Assembly (NCBI GenBank): GCA_964552955.1
Contig: CAZKIU010000002.1
Location: 89,050-153,049 of the forward strand
Direction of reading: 5' to 3'
Length of the DNA: 64,000 nt
Source of the DNA: UBA1413 sp964552955
GTDB lineage: Bacteria > Bacteroidota > Bacteroidia > Bacteroidales > Prolixibacteraceae
The stretch's first letter is position 1. The number at the start of each line of letters is the position of its first letter. Below the pieces are notes generated by a model, which worked only from the letters and a program-made list of their open reading frames with translations, was not told the DNA's origin and did no database searches. Shown here piece by piece: positions 1 through 8,922 of this stretch. Made by a program: the position numbers and the translations under genes.

Positions 1-580
1 TGATCTGAGGGTGTGCGGCCATGATCTCCAGCGCCAGTCCCGCCGTGAAGAGCAGGGCTCCCTTGCGCCGGTCATAGCGGAAGGCCATCAGGGCGCCGGC
101 CACCACCACCAGCAGGTAACCCAGGGCATACGCCTTGGAATTGTGACCCGCCTGGATGATGATGATGCCGTAGGTGGAGAAACCATAAGCCAAAGCCCCG
201 GCAATGCTCAATCCCTGTCCGACTTTCATGCTGCGCAGCAACACATAAAAACCGATGAGATACAGGATGATCATCGCCGCCGGATGAAACAGCTTCCGGA
301 ACCCATCCTGGAAGTAGTTCAATAGGTTGCTGTTGTAAACCACTGAAATCATGTATCCAGGCATCCCCCCGAACATGGAATTGGTCCAGATTGCCTCCTC
401 CCCTGTAGCCTTCCGGTAATCGACGAGTTCTTTTGACATACCGGTGTGACTCTGGATGTCGTGCTGCGCGATCTCTTTGCCTTCCAGCAATGGGAACAAA
501 TAGAGGTAAGCCACGGCAATAAACAGGATGATGATCGCGGCTTCGGCCCCAATTCCGGAGAGGATCCCCTTCTTCTTCAT
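1..580 (-). CDS. YfhO-like multispanning membrane protein, N-terminal part (cut by window edge)
   Basis: The reading frame starts at an ATG at 580 and stays open to the left window edge, giving the first 193 residues. Predicted membrane segments lie near residues 9-31, 101-116, 123-142, 152-166 and 174-190. Between the first two is a periplasmic stretch with DIQSHTGMSKELVDYR and TNSMFGGMPGY (about residues 66-76), which I recognise from Bacteroidota YfhO-family proteins of roughly 800 residues. YfhO relatives are GT-C-like membrane proteins linked to glycosylation of envelope polymers; the acceptor here is unknown. It is divergent from the flippase, so the 73-base gap between them must hold promoters for both. 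The family call is from memory of sequence pattern, and the function is inferred. Confidence 0.75.
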   Translation of the reverse strand, partial: MKKKGILSGIGAEAAIIILFIAVAYLYLFPLLEGKEIAQHDIQSHTGMSKELVDYRKATGEEAIWTNSMFGGMPGYMISVVYNSNLLNYFQDGFRKLFHPAAMIILYLIGFYVLLRSMKVGQGLSIAGALAYGFSTYGIIIIQAGHNSKAYALGYLLVVVAGALMAFRYDRRKGALLFTAGLALEIMAAHPQI

Positions 581-653
581 GGTATTCAGTTTTAGATGAG
601 CTTGTGGCAAAAATAGGGATTTTATGGCTCTTTTATTAGCTTTGTTCCTCATA

Positions 654-2156
654 ATGGGAATCATCATCAGGCAATCGGTTAAAGGTGCCGTCTGGTCTTA
701 CCTGGGAATCGTCATCGGGTATATCAACGTGGGGTTGATCATGCCCAAGTTCTTTGATACCGCCCAGATCGGACTGGTCCAGCTCTTTGCCTCCGTCTCC
801 CTCATCTTTGCCCAATTCGGTACCCTGGGATTCACCAGTGTCATCAACCGTTTGTTCCCCCTTTTCAGAGATCACCGCCAGCACCATAACGGCTTCCTCT
901 TCCTGGCCCTGGTGACCGGCTTACTGGGATTCGGACTGACCGTCGGGGGATTCGTATTCCTAAAGCCCTGGATCATCGAAACCAATACCGCACGCTCTCC
1001 CCTGATCGTCGAATATTTGTGGCTGTTGATGCCTTTGGTACTCATGCGGATTTTCTACACCCTCCTCGACAACTACAACAAGATGTTGTACGATGCCGTC
1101 ACCGGCACCTTCTGGCTTGATTTCATGCACAAGGTGGTCAACCTGCTGCTGATCCTCCTCTTTGCCTGCGGACTGATCGACTTCCCCATCTTCTTTGCAG
1201 GTTATGTGCTCTCCATGAGCATGCCCCTGATCCCTGTGGTGATTGTACTCATCAGGCGCCACAACTTCCATCTCGAACCCCGGCCTGCCTTTGTCACCCC
1301 CCCGCTGAAAAAGGAGATCGGCATGACCATGCTCTTTGGCTTTATCAACGGACTGGCCTCCATCATCCTTCTGAATGTCGACAAGGTGTTCGTCAACCAG
1401 TACCTGTCGCTCGAAGAGGTGGGTATCTTTGGCGTCTCCACGCTCTTTGCCTCCCTGATCAGGGTGCCCTACAACTCGGTGGCCAAGATTGCCATCGGCC
1501 TCATCTCGGAATCATGGAAACGGAATGACCACGCTCACATCTCGGAGATCTACCGGAAGGCTTCCCTGAATCAGGCCATTATCGGGGTTCTCATCTTTGC
1601 CGGAATTGTAGTGAACCTCGACAATATTTTTGCCTTTCTGCCGCCGATATACCAGAGCGGCCGATGGGTATTGATCATCTATTCGGCAGGAATTCTGGTC
1701 AATACAGTCATCGGACTGGCTGGAAATATCACCGAGATTTCCCGTTATTTTCGCTTCAACACCCTTTTCCTGGGGATTTCCATTCTTATCCAGTTTCTCT
1801 TGAGTTACCTGCTTATACCCCGGATGGGGATCACCGGGGCGGCCCTGGCTACCGTCATCACCCTGGTGACGATCTCCCTCTTTCAGGCGGCCTTGCAGCG
1901 CATTGCCTTTGGCATTTCAGGAATGACCTTTCAGCTTCTGCTGGTGGTGGGCGCCGGGGGAGCCGCCTTCCTGGCAGGATGGGCGATGCCCCGCCTCCCC
2001 CTGATTCCCGATATAGCTCTGCGCAGCCTGATCGTCACGGCACTCTTTATGACCATCATCCTCCTGCTCAGGATCTCTCCGGAAGTCAACGACATGGCCG
2101 CGAAATCCTGGTGGACAGTGAAACGGTTTTTTCGCCCGGAACACCAAACGCCCTGA
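654..2156 (+). CDS. Polysaccharide flippase (Wzx/MATE-like, MVF superfamily)
   Basis: This is a 500-residue, highly hydrophobic protein with about 12-14 membrane segments. It begins MGIIIRQSVKGAVWSYLGI, a typical start for Bacteroidota O-antigen/lipid-linked oligosaccharide flippases, and contains NVDKVFVNQYLSLEEVGIFG in the middle, as in the polysaccharide biosynthesis protein family. Such proteins move undecaprenyl-linked glycan units across the inner membrane. An in-frame ATG at 624 would add ten hydrophobic residues in front. I chose 654 because the QSVKG...SYLG start matches the family's usual N-terminus. It sits 110 bases ahead of a methyltransferase and two glycosyltransferases, as expected for a glycan assembly locus. 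The substrate cannot be told from sequence. Confidence 0.88.
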   Translation: MGIIIRQSVKGAVWSYLGIVIGYINVGLIMPKFFDTAQIGLVQLFASVSLIFAQFGTLGFTSVINRLFPLFRDHRQHHNGFLFLALVTGLLGFGLTVGGFVFLKPWIIETNTARSPLIVEYLWLLMPLVLMRIFYTLLDNYNKMLYDAVTGTFWLDFMHKVVNLLLILLFACGLIDFPIFFAGYVLSMSMPLIPVVIVLIRRHNFHLEPRPAFVTPPLKKEIGMTMLFGFINGLASIILLNVDKVFVNQYLSLEEVGIFGVSTLFASLIRVPYNSVAKIAIGLISESWKRNDHAHISEIYRKASLNQAIIGVLIFAGIVVNLDNIFAFLPPIYQSGRWVLIIYSAGILVNTVIGLAGNITEISRYFRFNTLFLGISILIQFLLSYLLIPRMGITGAALATVITLVTISLFQAALQRIAFGISGMTFQLLLVVGAGGAAFLAGWAMPRLPLIPDIALRSLIVTALFMTIILLLRISPEVNDMAAKSWWTVKRFFRPEHQTP

Positions 2157-2266
2157 AGCACCATGGTATTAGGAATGCCCCGGCCATCCAAACCCGGCCC
2201 AACCGTCAAATAGAAAATGAAAAACAACATAACCACTGGAGTACGTCACTCAGCGAAAGAACAGAT

Positions 2267-2911
2267 ATGAAGCCTGAAGACCAATATTACCGGAATGAAA
2301 GAAGTGAAATGGCCGCCTTCCTGCCTCCGGCCGTTTCCCGTTCCCTGGAATTCGGTTGTTCACAGGGACTCTTTTCCAAGCGGATCAAGGAAAAATACGG
2401 GGCCGAATGCTGGGGGGTGGACCTGGATACGGCATCTATTGCGATGGCGGCCACCCACCTCGACCAGGCCCTCTGCGGTGACGCCACCGCGGTGCTGACG
2501 ACCCTCCCCCGTGCCTACTTTGACCTGCTCGTATGCAACGACTTTCTGGAGCACCTGCCTGATCCTGGGGCCTTCCTCCGGGAAGCCGCGGCCGTCATGA
2601 CCCCGGGGGCCACCCTCGTCGCTTCGGTCCCCAACGTCCGGAGTTGGTCCAATATCCTGGAACTCCTGGTGTACAAGGAGTGGAAATATAAAGATTCCGG
2701 TATCCTCGACCGCACCCATCTCCGCTTCTTCACCCTGAAGAGCTTCCGCCGCTTTCTGGAAGAGAATGGTTTGCATATAGAAATAATGGAGGGCACCAGA
2801 CCCTCCTCGTCTAAAGTCTTTATGATGACCAACCTGCTGACTCTCGGATTTATCGGCGACATGAAATTCAGCGGACTAGCTGCCCGTGCTAAATTTGGAA
2901 ATAAGTTATGA
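2267..2911 (+). CDS. SAM-dependent class I methyltransferase
   Basis: The protein has 214 residues. It has a glycine-rich SAM-binding motif LEFGCSQGLFS (residues 27-37), an acidic ribose-binding WGVDLD (49-54) and a post-motif CNDFLEHLPDP (90-100), the layout of Methyltransf_11/23-type enzymes often found in O-antigen and capsule loci. The frame is open far upstream inside the flippase gene, but ATG 2267 gives a compact single-domain protein and no upstream sequence resembles a domain. Its TGA overlaps the next gene's ATG (ATGA at 2908-2911), so it is probably translated together with the GT2 glycosyltransferase. It may methylate a sugar or a glycan end; the target is unknown. Confidence 0.8.
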   Translation: MKPEDQYYRNERSEMAAFLPPAVSRSLEFGCSQGLFSKRIKEKYGAECWGVDLDTASIAMAATHLDQALCGDATAVLTTLPRAYFDLLVCNDFLEHLPDPGAFLREAAAVMTPGATLVASVPNVRSWSNILELLVYKEWKYKDSGILDRTHLRFFTLKSFRRFLEENGLHIEIMEGTRPSSSKVFMMTNLLTLGFIGDMKFSGLAARAKFGNKL

Positions 2912-3939
2912 TAGCCGCAGGTTCTTTTCCTCTGGTGTCGGTCATCACGCCCACCTACAACCATGAACGGTATATCGGGCTATGCATCCAATCGCTTCAG
3001 GCACAGACCTATCCCCATTGGGAGATGGTCCTTATTGATGATGGGAGCAGCGACCTGACGGGCACCATCGCGGAGGAGGTGGCCGCCGGTGATGGCCGCA
3101 TCAGGGTACTCCGGCAGGCCAACACGGGGATCTTCAGGCTCGCGGAAACCTATAACCGGGCGCTGGCCGTGGCCCGCGGTAAGTACATCGCCGTGCTGGA
3201 GGGGGATGACACCTGGGAAGCCCATAAACTGGAGCTGCAGGTGAGGGCCATGGAAGCGCAGCCCGATGCGGCCATGTGCTGGGGACAGGCCTTCAATACG
3301 GGAAATGATGACGGGAAGGTGATCAGGAGCTATCCTGCCATCGATTCCCCCGATGCCCGGTGGTACATGAACGATCCTGCAGGATCCATCTTTCAAGTTT
3401 TTCTCTTCCGGAATCCTATTCCGGCTCTGACCATGCTGATCAGGCGGGAAGCCCTGGAGAAAACAGGGGGCTTCAGACAAAGCTGCGGTTTGCCGCTGGT
3501 CGACCTGCCTACACTTTATGAACTGGCCTTTCAGGGGAAATTTATTTTCATACCGCAACCCCTGGGGACCTGGCGCAGTTACCCCACTCAGATCACCAAG
3601 ATCCACACCGCTGCCATGTGGGAGGGTTGCCGCTGCCTGGCCATGCAATACCTCCACCACCCCGGTGTGGCCGCTGCCGTCGGGAAGGAAATCACCCCCT
3701 CACAACTCACGGCTTATTACAACCGTATGCTGGTCATCGGTTATTCGCGGTCGGGCCGCTATAAACTGATCAGAAAAGAGTTTGCCTCAGCCCGCAAAGA
3801 CTACTTGCGCTCCCTGTTACACTATGGGTGGGTGGAGCCGGTATGGAAACTGCGCTCACTCACGGGCTTGTTCTTCAGTCTTTTCCGGCTCGATGTCGAA
3901 GGGCTGGCCCGTTTCCTGGGTAAAAAGGCCTACCGGTAG
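2908..3939 (+). CDS. Family 2 glycosyltransferase (GT-A)
   Basis: The protein has 343 residues. The N-terminal GT-A domain has VSVITPTYN (residues 10-18), DDGSSD (44-49) and the metal/nucleotide-sugar-binding EGDD (98-101), all classic for GT2 enzymes that transfer a sugar from a nucleotide donor to a lipid-linked acceptor at the cytoplasmic face. The C-terminal third has no membrane span and is only loosely conserved. The start overlaps the methyltransferase stop by four bases. It converges on the minus-strand glycosyltransferase with only seven bases between the stops, leaving no room for a normal terminator. Donor and acceptor are not identifiable. Confidence 0.88.
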   Translation: MIAAGSFPLVSVITPTYNHERYIGLCIQSLQAQTYPHWEMVLIDDGSSDLTGTIAEEVAAGDGRIRVLRQANTGIFRLAETYNRALAVARGKYIAVLEGDDTWEAHKLELQVRAMEAQPDAAMCWGQAFNTGNDDGKVIRSYPAIDSPDARWYMNDPAGSIFQVFLFRNPIPALTMLIRREALEKTGGFRQSCGLPLVDLPTLYELAFQGKFIFIPQPLGTWRSYPTQITKIHTAAMWEGCRCLAMQYLHHPGVAAAVGKEITPSQLTAYYNRMLVIGYSRSGRYKLIRKEFASARKDYLRSLLHYGWVEPVWKLRSLTGLFFSLFRLDVEGLARFLGKKAYR

Positions 3940-3946
3940 GAAGCTG

Positions 3947-5023
3947 TCAGGAGAAATAGCGCCGGAAAACTTCTATGATTCTTTCTTCCCGTTTTTCCAT
4001 GGAGTAGAGTTCCAGGGTGCGTTGCCGGGCCTGGTGACCGGTGTTCATGGTCAGCGCCTTACGTATGGCCTCCTCCAGAAGAGCCGGATCTCTTTTGTCG
4101 ATGATCACCCCGCAGTCGCCGATGGCATCGGGGATGCCGTTGACCCGTGAACCCACAGGAATACAGCCGCACAGCATGGCCTCACCCAAGCTCACCGGCA
4201 TCCCCTCGGTGATGGAAACCTGCACATATACAGTGGCCCTGTTGAGGGTTTCGTTCAGCAGTTCCGCGGGACAGAATGAGGGGATGATCTCCAGGTTGGG
4301 AATCTCCGATACCCTGAATTGAGCCTCCGTCCACTCCATCAGATCACGTTTGAGGCCGATCATGACGAATTGCAAGTCGGGGCATCTGCGGGCCGTCTCG
4401 ATGAAAAGGTCAAAACCCTTGTTGTAGAAATCAGCGGTTTTATGCATGGTGCCAATGGTGGCCACCCTGCGGGGATCCCTGGCTATCTCAGGCCTCCTGA
4501 CGATCCGGGTGGCATCGATGCCGTTGGGGATTACCTCATAGTTTCCTCTGATCTCCCCAACATAGTGGCGGATCCCGTCAATATGGGGATGGTCGGGATG
4601 GTAAAAGAAATTCTCATGGTAGATCAGGGAGGCATGGTTGGGGATCACCAGGGTGGCGTGGCGCAGGGCATATTTCACCAGAGCACCCCGTAACTTTTTG
4701 AGATAGACCCCTTTTCCCAGCTCCCGGTAACAGACTGCCTCCTGTCCGCCCGCGAAGATCACCGTTGGTTTACCCAGAAGGCGGGCCACCGCTACCATCA
4801 CGGCGGCATGGTAATCACCAAACCAGCAAACGAAGAGCCCGGCCTTGCGGCCCCTGGTCAGCAAAAACCATTTCAGCTGCACTAAACTGACCAGAAAACG
4901 GAGCTTACCCGAAGTCTGCCGCACCAGAAAAGATTCCACGGTGAAATGCTTTTCCAGAATCTTCTGGTCGGTCCGGATAAATGAGGAGTCGGCCGGCTTG
5001 ATGTAAAGGATTTTCAAGGGCAT
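3947..5023 (-). CDS. Family 4-type glycosyltransferase (GT-B)
   Basis: The protein has 358 residues and begins MPLKILYIKPADSSFIRTD. It shows the retaining GT4 signature in its C-terminal third, ITEGMPVSLGEAMLCG (E-x7-E) followed by G-IPD-IGDCG, and a linker NGIDATR typical of GT-B domain junctions. The upstream in-frame ATG at 5149 lies inside the preceding epimerase gene and adds unconserved sequence, so 5023 is the likely start. That leaves four bases after the epimerase stop, making it the last gene of a four-gene minus-strand operon. It should add a sugar whose nucleotide form may be made by the three upstream enzymes. Confidence 0.85.
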   Translation of the reverse strand: MPLKILYIKPADSSFIRTDQKILEKHFTVESFLVRQTSGKLRFLVSLVQLKWFLLTRGRKAGLFVCWFGDYHAAVMVAVARLLGKPTVIFAGGQEAVCYRELGKGVYLKKLRGALVKYALRHATLVIPNHASLIYHENFFYHPDHPHIDGIRHYVGEIRGNYEVIPNGIDATRIVRRPEIARDPRRVATIGTMHKTADFYNKGFDLFIETARRCPDLQFVMIGLKRDLMEWTEAQFRVSEIPNLEIIPSFCPAELLNETLNRATVYVQVSITEGMPVSLGEAMLCGCIPVGSRVNGIPDAIGDCGVIIDKRDPALLEEAIRKALTMNTGHQARQRTLELYSMEKREERIIEVFRRYFS

Positions 5024-5027
5024 ATTA

Positions 5028-5897
5028 CTATGTTTTCTGCGGATGTTCTGACAGGCAATGGCGGATCCCTTCCCGGAAGGGAGTGAGCGGTTTCCATCCT
5101 GAGGCTTCCGAATATTTCCGGATATCGGCAAAAACATCCCATATTTCATTGGGCCTTTCCTTTCCGGAGGCTTTAAAGGGCTTGGTGATCCCTGACGTTT
5201 CCATCACGGTGGTGATGATCTCTTCGACACTGACCGACTGGCCCGATCCCAGGTTAAAGACGTGGAATCCTTCCATTCCGATACTCCGGATCAGCGCGTC
5301 GGTGAAGTCGGAGATATAGAGGTAATCGCGTCGCGGGCGCAGGTCCATGACCGTGACTTCAGGAACAGCAGGATCGGTGACCTGCCCGATGATGAAGGGG
5401 ATGAGAAAGTCGGACCTTTGGCCGGGACCATAAATATTGACCGGGCGGAAGACGACCACCGGCACACCGAAGGTCGAAGCATAAAAGCGGCAGGCTTCCT
5501 CCGCCATGAACTTGCTGTGGTTATAAGGACTTCCGGGATCCACAGGATGGAGCTCGTCAACCGGCAGGTAGCGGGGAGTGCCGTAAATATAGGAACTCAC
5601 ATAGGTCAGCCGGCATCCGGTTTTACGGCAGTGCTCCAGGATGTTGACCGTTCCCATGACGTTGGTCCGGTAAAAGGGGGCAGGATTTTCCCAGCTCAGG
5701 GGCACATAAACCATGGAGGCCAGGTGAATGATATGACTGACCTGTAATCCGCTGAAGTCAAAGGTGGCGATATCGCCCTGCTTCCGGTCGAATTCCAGAA
5801 CCGCACGGCCCGATTCCCTGAGGGTGCTGACCAGCTGGCGGCCAATGAAACCATCGCTTCCGGTGACCAGGATGGTATTTGGGCCGGTTACTCCCAT
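5028..5897 (-). CDS. NAD-dependent sugar epimerase/dehydratase (extended SDR)
   Basis: The protein has 289 residues. The Rossmann motif TGSDGFIG (residues 12-19) and the catalytic Y-x3-K in SPYNHSKFMAEE identify an extended SDR acting on nucleotide sugars. The VFRPVNIYGPGQRSDFLIPF stretch is the usual substrate-binding region. The ATG at 5897 lies inside the last codons of the nucleotidyltransferase, giving a ten-base overlap, and places the Rossmann motif close to the N-terminus as expected. The product could be an epimerised or reduced nucleotide hexose; sequence alone does not separate the subfamilies. It lies between the nucleotidyltransferase and the GT4 gene in a coupled operon. Confidence 0.85.
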   Translation of the reverse strand: MGVTGPNTILVTGSDGFIGRQLVSTLRESGRAVLEFDRKQGDIATFDFSGLQVSHIIHLASMVYVPLSWENPAPFYRTNVMGTVNILEHCRKTGCRLTYVSSYIYGTPRYLPVDELHPVDPGSPYNHSKFMAEEACRFYASTFGVPVVVFRPVNIYGPGQRSDFLIPFIIGQVTDPAVPEVTVMDLRPRRDYLYISDFTDALIRSIGMEGFHVFNLGSGQSVSVEEIITTVMETSGITKPFKASGKERPNEIWDVFADIRKYSEASGWKPLTPFREGIRHCLSEHPQKT

Positions 5898-6604
5898 GGC
5901 AGGAACTGCTTTCTCGACCGTTCGAACTCCTCGATGGCCACCATGTAATCGTCGGGGCGGCCGATGTCGAGCCAATAACCCGCGTGGGGGGTGACCTCCA
6001 CTGGTACGCTCTTCTCCAGAAGCTCCAGCATCAGGTGGTCGAAGCCGAAGGCTCTTCCGGAGGGGATATAATCGAGGATCTCTCTGCGGGCCATATATAC
6101 ACCCATACTGACCACGTATTCGCGGCGGGGTTTCTCGATAAAGCCGGTGAGCTGGTGGTTAACGTCGGTTTGTAAAACGCCATACTCGCTGACGTCGGTG
6201 CGGTGGTGGGCCGAAATGGTGAAGATCTTGCCGTTACGGCAATGGTGTTCATGGAAGGCGGCGAAGTCCATGTCGGTGAGCACATCGCCGTTCATCACCA
6301 GAAATTCGGCAGGCAGGTCAGGAATCAGCTTCAGGGGGCCCATGGTGCTCAGGGGGCGGTCTTCGAGGGAATAGTCGATGTGAATGTTCCATTTGGAGCC
6401 GTCACCGAAGAAGGCCCTGATGATGTCGGCCTGGTGATTGACGGTCAGGGTGATATGGTCAAAGCCAAAATGGGCGAGCTGCCTGATGATGATTTCCAGC
6501 ACGGGATAGTCCCCCACGGGCATCAGCGGCTTAGGGAGGACCACGGTGTAGGGGCGGAGCCTTGATCCTTTGCCTCCGGCCAGTATAACAGCCCTTTTAG
6601 ACAT
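5888..6604 (-). CDS. Sugar-1-phosphate nucleotidyltransferase
   Basis: The protein has 238 residues. It opens with the signature LAGGKGSRLRPYT (residues 8-20), followed by LPKPLMPVGDYP and MNGDVLTD, which bind the nucleotide and metal. It therefore activates a sugar 1-phosphate with NTP. The length fits the single-domain NTP_transferase family. The ATG at 6604 overlaps the upstream LegB-like gene by eight bases, and its stop overlaps the next start. Next to a LegB-type dehydratase, a guanylyltransferase making GDP-GlcNAc (as PtmE does in Campylobacter) is possible. A glucose-1-phosphate thymidylyltransferase or heptose-1-phosphate guanylyltransferase is also possible. Nucleotide preference cannot be read here. 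Confidence 0.85.
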   Translation of the reverse strand: MSKRAVILAGGKGSRLRPYTVVLPKPLMPVGDYPVLEIIIRQLAHFGFDHITLTVNHQADIIRAFFGDGSKWNIHIDYSLEDRPLSTMGPLKLIPDLPAEFLVMNGDVLTDMDFAAFHEHHCRNGKIFTISAHHRTDVSEYGVLQTDVNHQLTGFIEKPRREYVVSMGVYMARREILDYIPSGRAFGFDHLMLELLEKSVPVEVTPHAGYWLDIGRPDDYMVAIEEFERSRKQFLPWE

Positions 6605-7595
6605 TGTAGATTCCGGTTTTGTATTGACGGAGATGGTCAGGGTTGGAAAACCAACGGATGGTTTCGGCCAGTCCCGTTTCCAGGGGGGTGGAAGGCCTCC
6701 AGCCGGTACTTCGTTCCAGGAGAGAGGCGTCGCCCAACAGCCGTTCCACTTCGCTCTTCTCAGGTCTGATTCTCTCCTGGTCGGTGACAATGGAGGCTTG
6801 GGGGTGGATCATTTGTATCAGCAGACGAGCCAGGTCGCCCACCGAGATCTCCCTGCCGGTGGCGATGTTCACGTCGCGGCCAATAAGCTCAGGACTGCGG
6901 GCGATTTCGAGGAACCCCCGGGCGGTGTCTTTGACATAAACCAGGTCGCGGGTGGGTTCCAGGGCGCCCAGATGAATCTCTTGCCGCCCTTCCAGCAATT
7001 GGGTGATGATGGTGGGAATCACCGCGCGTGCCGACTGCCGTGGACCATAGGTGTTGAAGGGCCTGACGATGGTCACCGGCACGCCGAAGCTCCGGAAGTA
7101 TGCGTCGGCCATCGCATCGGCACCGATCTTGGTGGCCGAATAGGGCGATTGCCCCTGCCGCGGATGGGCCTCATCAATCGGTACATATTGTGCGGTGCCG
7201 TACACTTCCGAGGTGGAGGTGACCAGCACCCGGCTGACCCCCTCTTCCCTGGCCGCCTGCAGGATGTTCAGCGTTCCGTTGACATTGGTCTCTATATAGC
7301 TCGCCGGAGCCAGATAACTGTAAGGAATAGCAATCAGCGCCGCCAGATGGAAAACCAGGTCCACCCCCTTCATCGCCGCTCTGACACTGAATGGATCCCT
7401 GATATCGCCGGTGAAGACTTCCAGATGGTTCCTGGTCTCTTCCGGCAGGGTGTCGAGCCAACCCCACGCGTTGAAGGAGTTGTAAAGAACAAACGCCCGT
7501 ACATTGGCCCCCGAGGCGACCAACAATTCAGTCAGGTGACTCCCGATAAATCCTTCGGAACCTGTGACCAGAATTTTCTTCCCGTTCAGATCCAT
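6597..7595 (-). CDS. LegB-like NDP-GlcNAc 4,6-dehydratase (extended SDR)
   Basis: The protein has 332 residues. It has TGSEGFIG (11-18), the long-conserved NSFNAWGWLD, STSEVYGTAQYVPI, SPYSATK with the Y-x3-K pair, and PFNTYGPRQSARAVIPTII. This combination is the hallmark of the LegB group of 4,6-dehydratases used in legionaminic acid synthesis. These make a 4-keto-6-deoxy sugar from GDP- or UDP-GlcNAc. An in-frame ATG at 7610 is equally possible as a start. It is the first gene of a minus-strand operon and shares a 192-base intergenic region with the divergent wecB-like gene. No LegC, LegG, LegH, LegI or LegF homologue is in the window, so a complete legionaminate route is not shown. Confidence 0.82.
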   Translation of the reverse strand: MDLNGKKILVTGSEGFIGSHLTELLVASGANVRAFVLYNSFNAWGWLDTLPEETRNHLEVFTGDIRDPFSVRAAMKGVDLVFHLAALIAIPYSYLAPASYIETNVNGTLNILQAAREEGVSRVLVTSTSEVYGTAQYVPIDEAHPRQGQSPYSATKIGADAMADAYFRSFGVPVTIVRPFNTYGPRQSARAVIPTIITQLLEGRQEIHLGALEPTRDLVYVKDTARGFLEIARSPELIGRDVNIATGREISVGDLARLLIQMIHPQASIVTDQERIRPEKSEVERLLGDASLLERSTGWRPSTPLETGLAETIRWFSNPDHLRQYKTGIYNV

Positions 7596-7787
7596 GTTTT
7601 CCTGCTCCAATCCATGTTGTCCTGCAAACCTAATAAAAATAAGCCGTTGGCCGGAATCTCCGCTCCTATTTTTTGGGAAAGGGCGGTCATTCCCCGGGCG
7701 GTCATTCCGGTAACCCTTTTACGTCCCAATCAAAAAGATGAGATGCGGCCAAAAAAAAGTCGTTATTTTGTATCAGGTAAAATCGTC

Positions 7788-8867
7788 ATGCAGAAAATCG
7801 TCACCATCGTAGGGGCGCGCCCCCAGTTTGTCAAGGCCTCGGCGCTGAGCCGGGCCCTTCTTCAGGCCGGAATCCCTGAAGTGCTGGTCCACACCGGCCA
7901 GCATTTTGACGATAACATGGCCGATGTCTTCTTCCGGGAGATGGAAATACCGGAGCCTGCCTACAACCTGGAGATCCACTCCCTGCCCCATGGGGCGATG
8001 ACCGGCCGGATGACCGAAGCCATCGAAAAGGTGCTGCTGGAGGAGAAACCGTCGGCCGTGGTTGTTTACGGCGACACCAACTCGACCCTGGCGGGTGCCC
8101 TGGCGGCGGCCAAGCTGCACATCCCCGTGGCCCATGTCGAAGCGGGCCTCCGCAGCTTCAACCTGCGGATGCCCGAGGAAATCAACCGCATCCTCACCGA
8201 CCGGATCTCCTCCTGGCTCTTCTGTCCTACGGAAACCAGCGTCGCCAACCTCCGGAATGAAGGATTTGACCATTTCCCGGCCCATATCCACCTCACCGGC
8301 GACGTGATGTACGACGTGGCGCTCCATTACAGCCGTCTTTCCGGAGAAAAATCAGGCCTCATGAAGCGGTTGGGGCTCCACGGGCGCCCCTTTGCCCTGG
8401 TGACCCTCCACAGGCAGGAAAATACCGACGACCTTTTGCGTCTTTCGGATATTATCGGGGCCCTCAACGACCTCTCCCATACCATGGAGATCGTCCTGCC
8501 CCTCCATCCCAGAACACAAAAAGTGCTGGCCGCCCACGGGATGCAACTCCATTTCATCCCTGTCGACCCGGTAGGCTATTTCGATATGGTGGAACTCCTC
8601 AAACACTGCACATTCGTGATGAGCGACAGCGGCGGCGTCCAGAAAGAGGCCTTTTTCTTCCGGAAACATTGCCTGGTATTGCGCGATGAGACCGAATGGA
8701 CGGAATTGACGGAGCTGGGTTACAACTTCCTTGTGGGTGCCGACCGCGAAAAGATTGTGGCGCAGGCATACCAGGTTAAAGGATTGCGCCGTTCTTTTGC
8801 GGAGACACCTTACGGCGACGGCACCGCCGCCCTTAAAATTGCTGAAGCAATAAAGAACTATACATAA
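7788..8867 (+). CDS. wecB: UDP-N-acetylglucosamine 2-epimerase, non-hydrolysing (WecB/WbpI-like)
   Basis: The protein has 359 residues. It begins MQKIVTIVGARPQFVKASAL and carries HTGQHFDDNM, YGDTNSTLAG, HVEAGLRS and, near the C-terminus, SDSGGVQKEAFF, all signatures of the non-hydrolysing 2-epimerase family with a GT-B-like fold. It interconverts UDP-GlcNAc and UDP-ManNAc, or the 2,3-diacetamido uronic acid forms in the WbpI subgroup. ATG 7788 is chosen because the longer open frame upstream has no family similarity. The neighbours downstream, a WbpE-like aminotransferase and WbpD-like acyltransferase, favour the WbpI-type role, but WecB itself cannot be excluded. Confidence 0.88.
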   Translation: MQKIVTIVGARPQFVKASALSRALLQAGIPEVLVHTGQHFDDNMADVFFREMEIPEPAYNLEIHSLPHGAMTGRMTEAIEKVLLEEKPSAVVVYGDTNSTLAGALAAAKLHIPVAHVEAGLRSFNLRMPEEINRILTDRISSWLFCPTETSVANLRNEGFDHFPAHIHLTGDVMYDVALHYSRLSGEKSGLMKRLGLHGRPFALVTLHRQENTDDLLRLSDIIGALNDLSHTMEIVLPLHPRTQKVLAAHGMQLHFIPVDPVGYFDMVELLKHCTFVMSDSGGVQKEAFFFRKHCLVLRDETEWTELTELGYNFLVGADREKIVAQAYQVKGLRRSFAETPYGDGTAALKIAEAIKNYT

Positions 8868-8922
8868 TTGATCTACTGTCATGTTGTCTCTGTGCCTTTG
8901 TATTTAAATTAAAAGTCTACCC

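Noticed and set aside
1664..2266. Open frame ahead of the methyltransferase
   Set aside because: It lies inside the flippase gene in another frame; sequence is Pro/Gly/His/Arg-rich and lacks domain signals.
6570..7787. Long open frame running upstream of the wecB-like gene on the plus strand
   Set aside because: It overlaps the LegB-like gene on the other strand and has no family-like sequence; the epimerase family start is at 7788.
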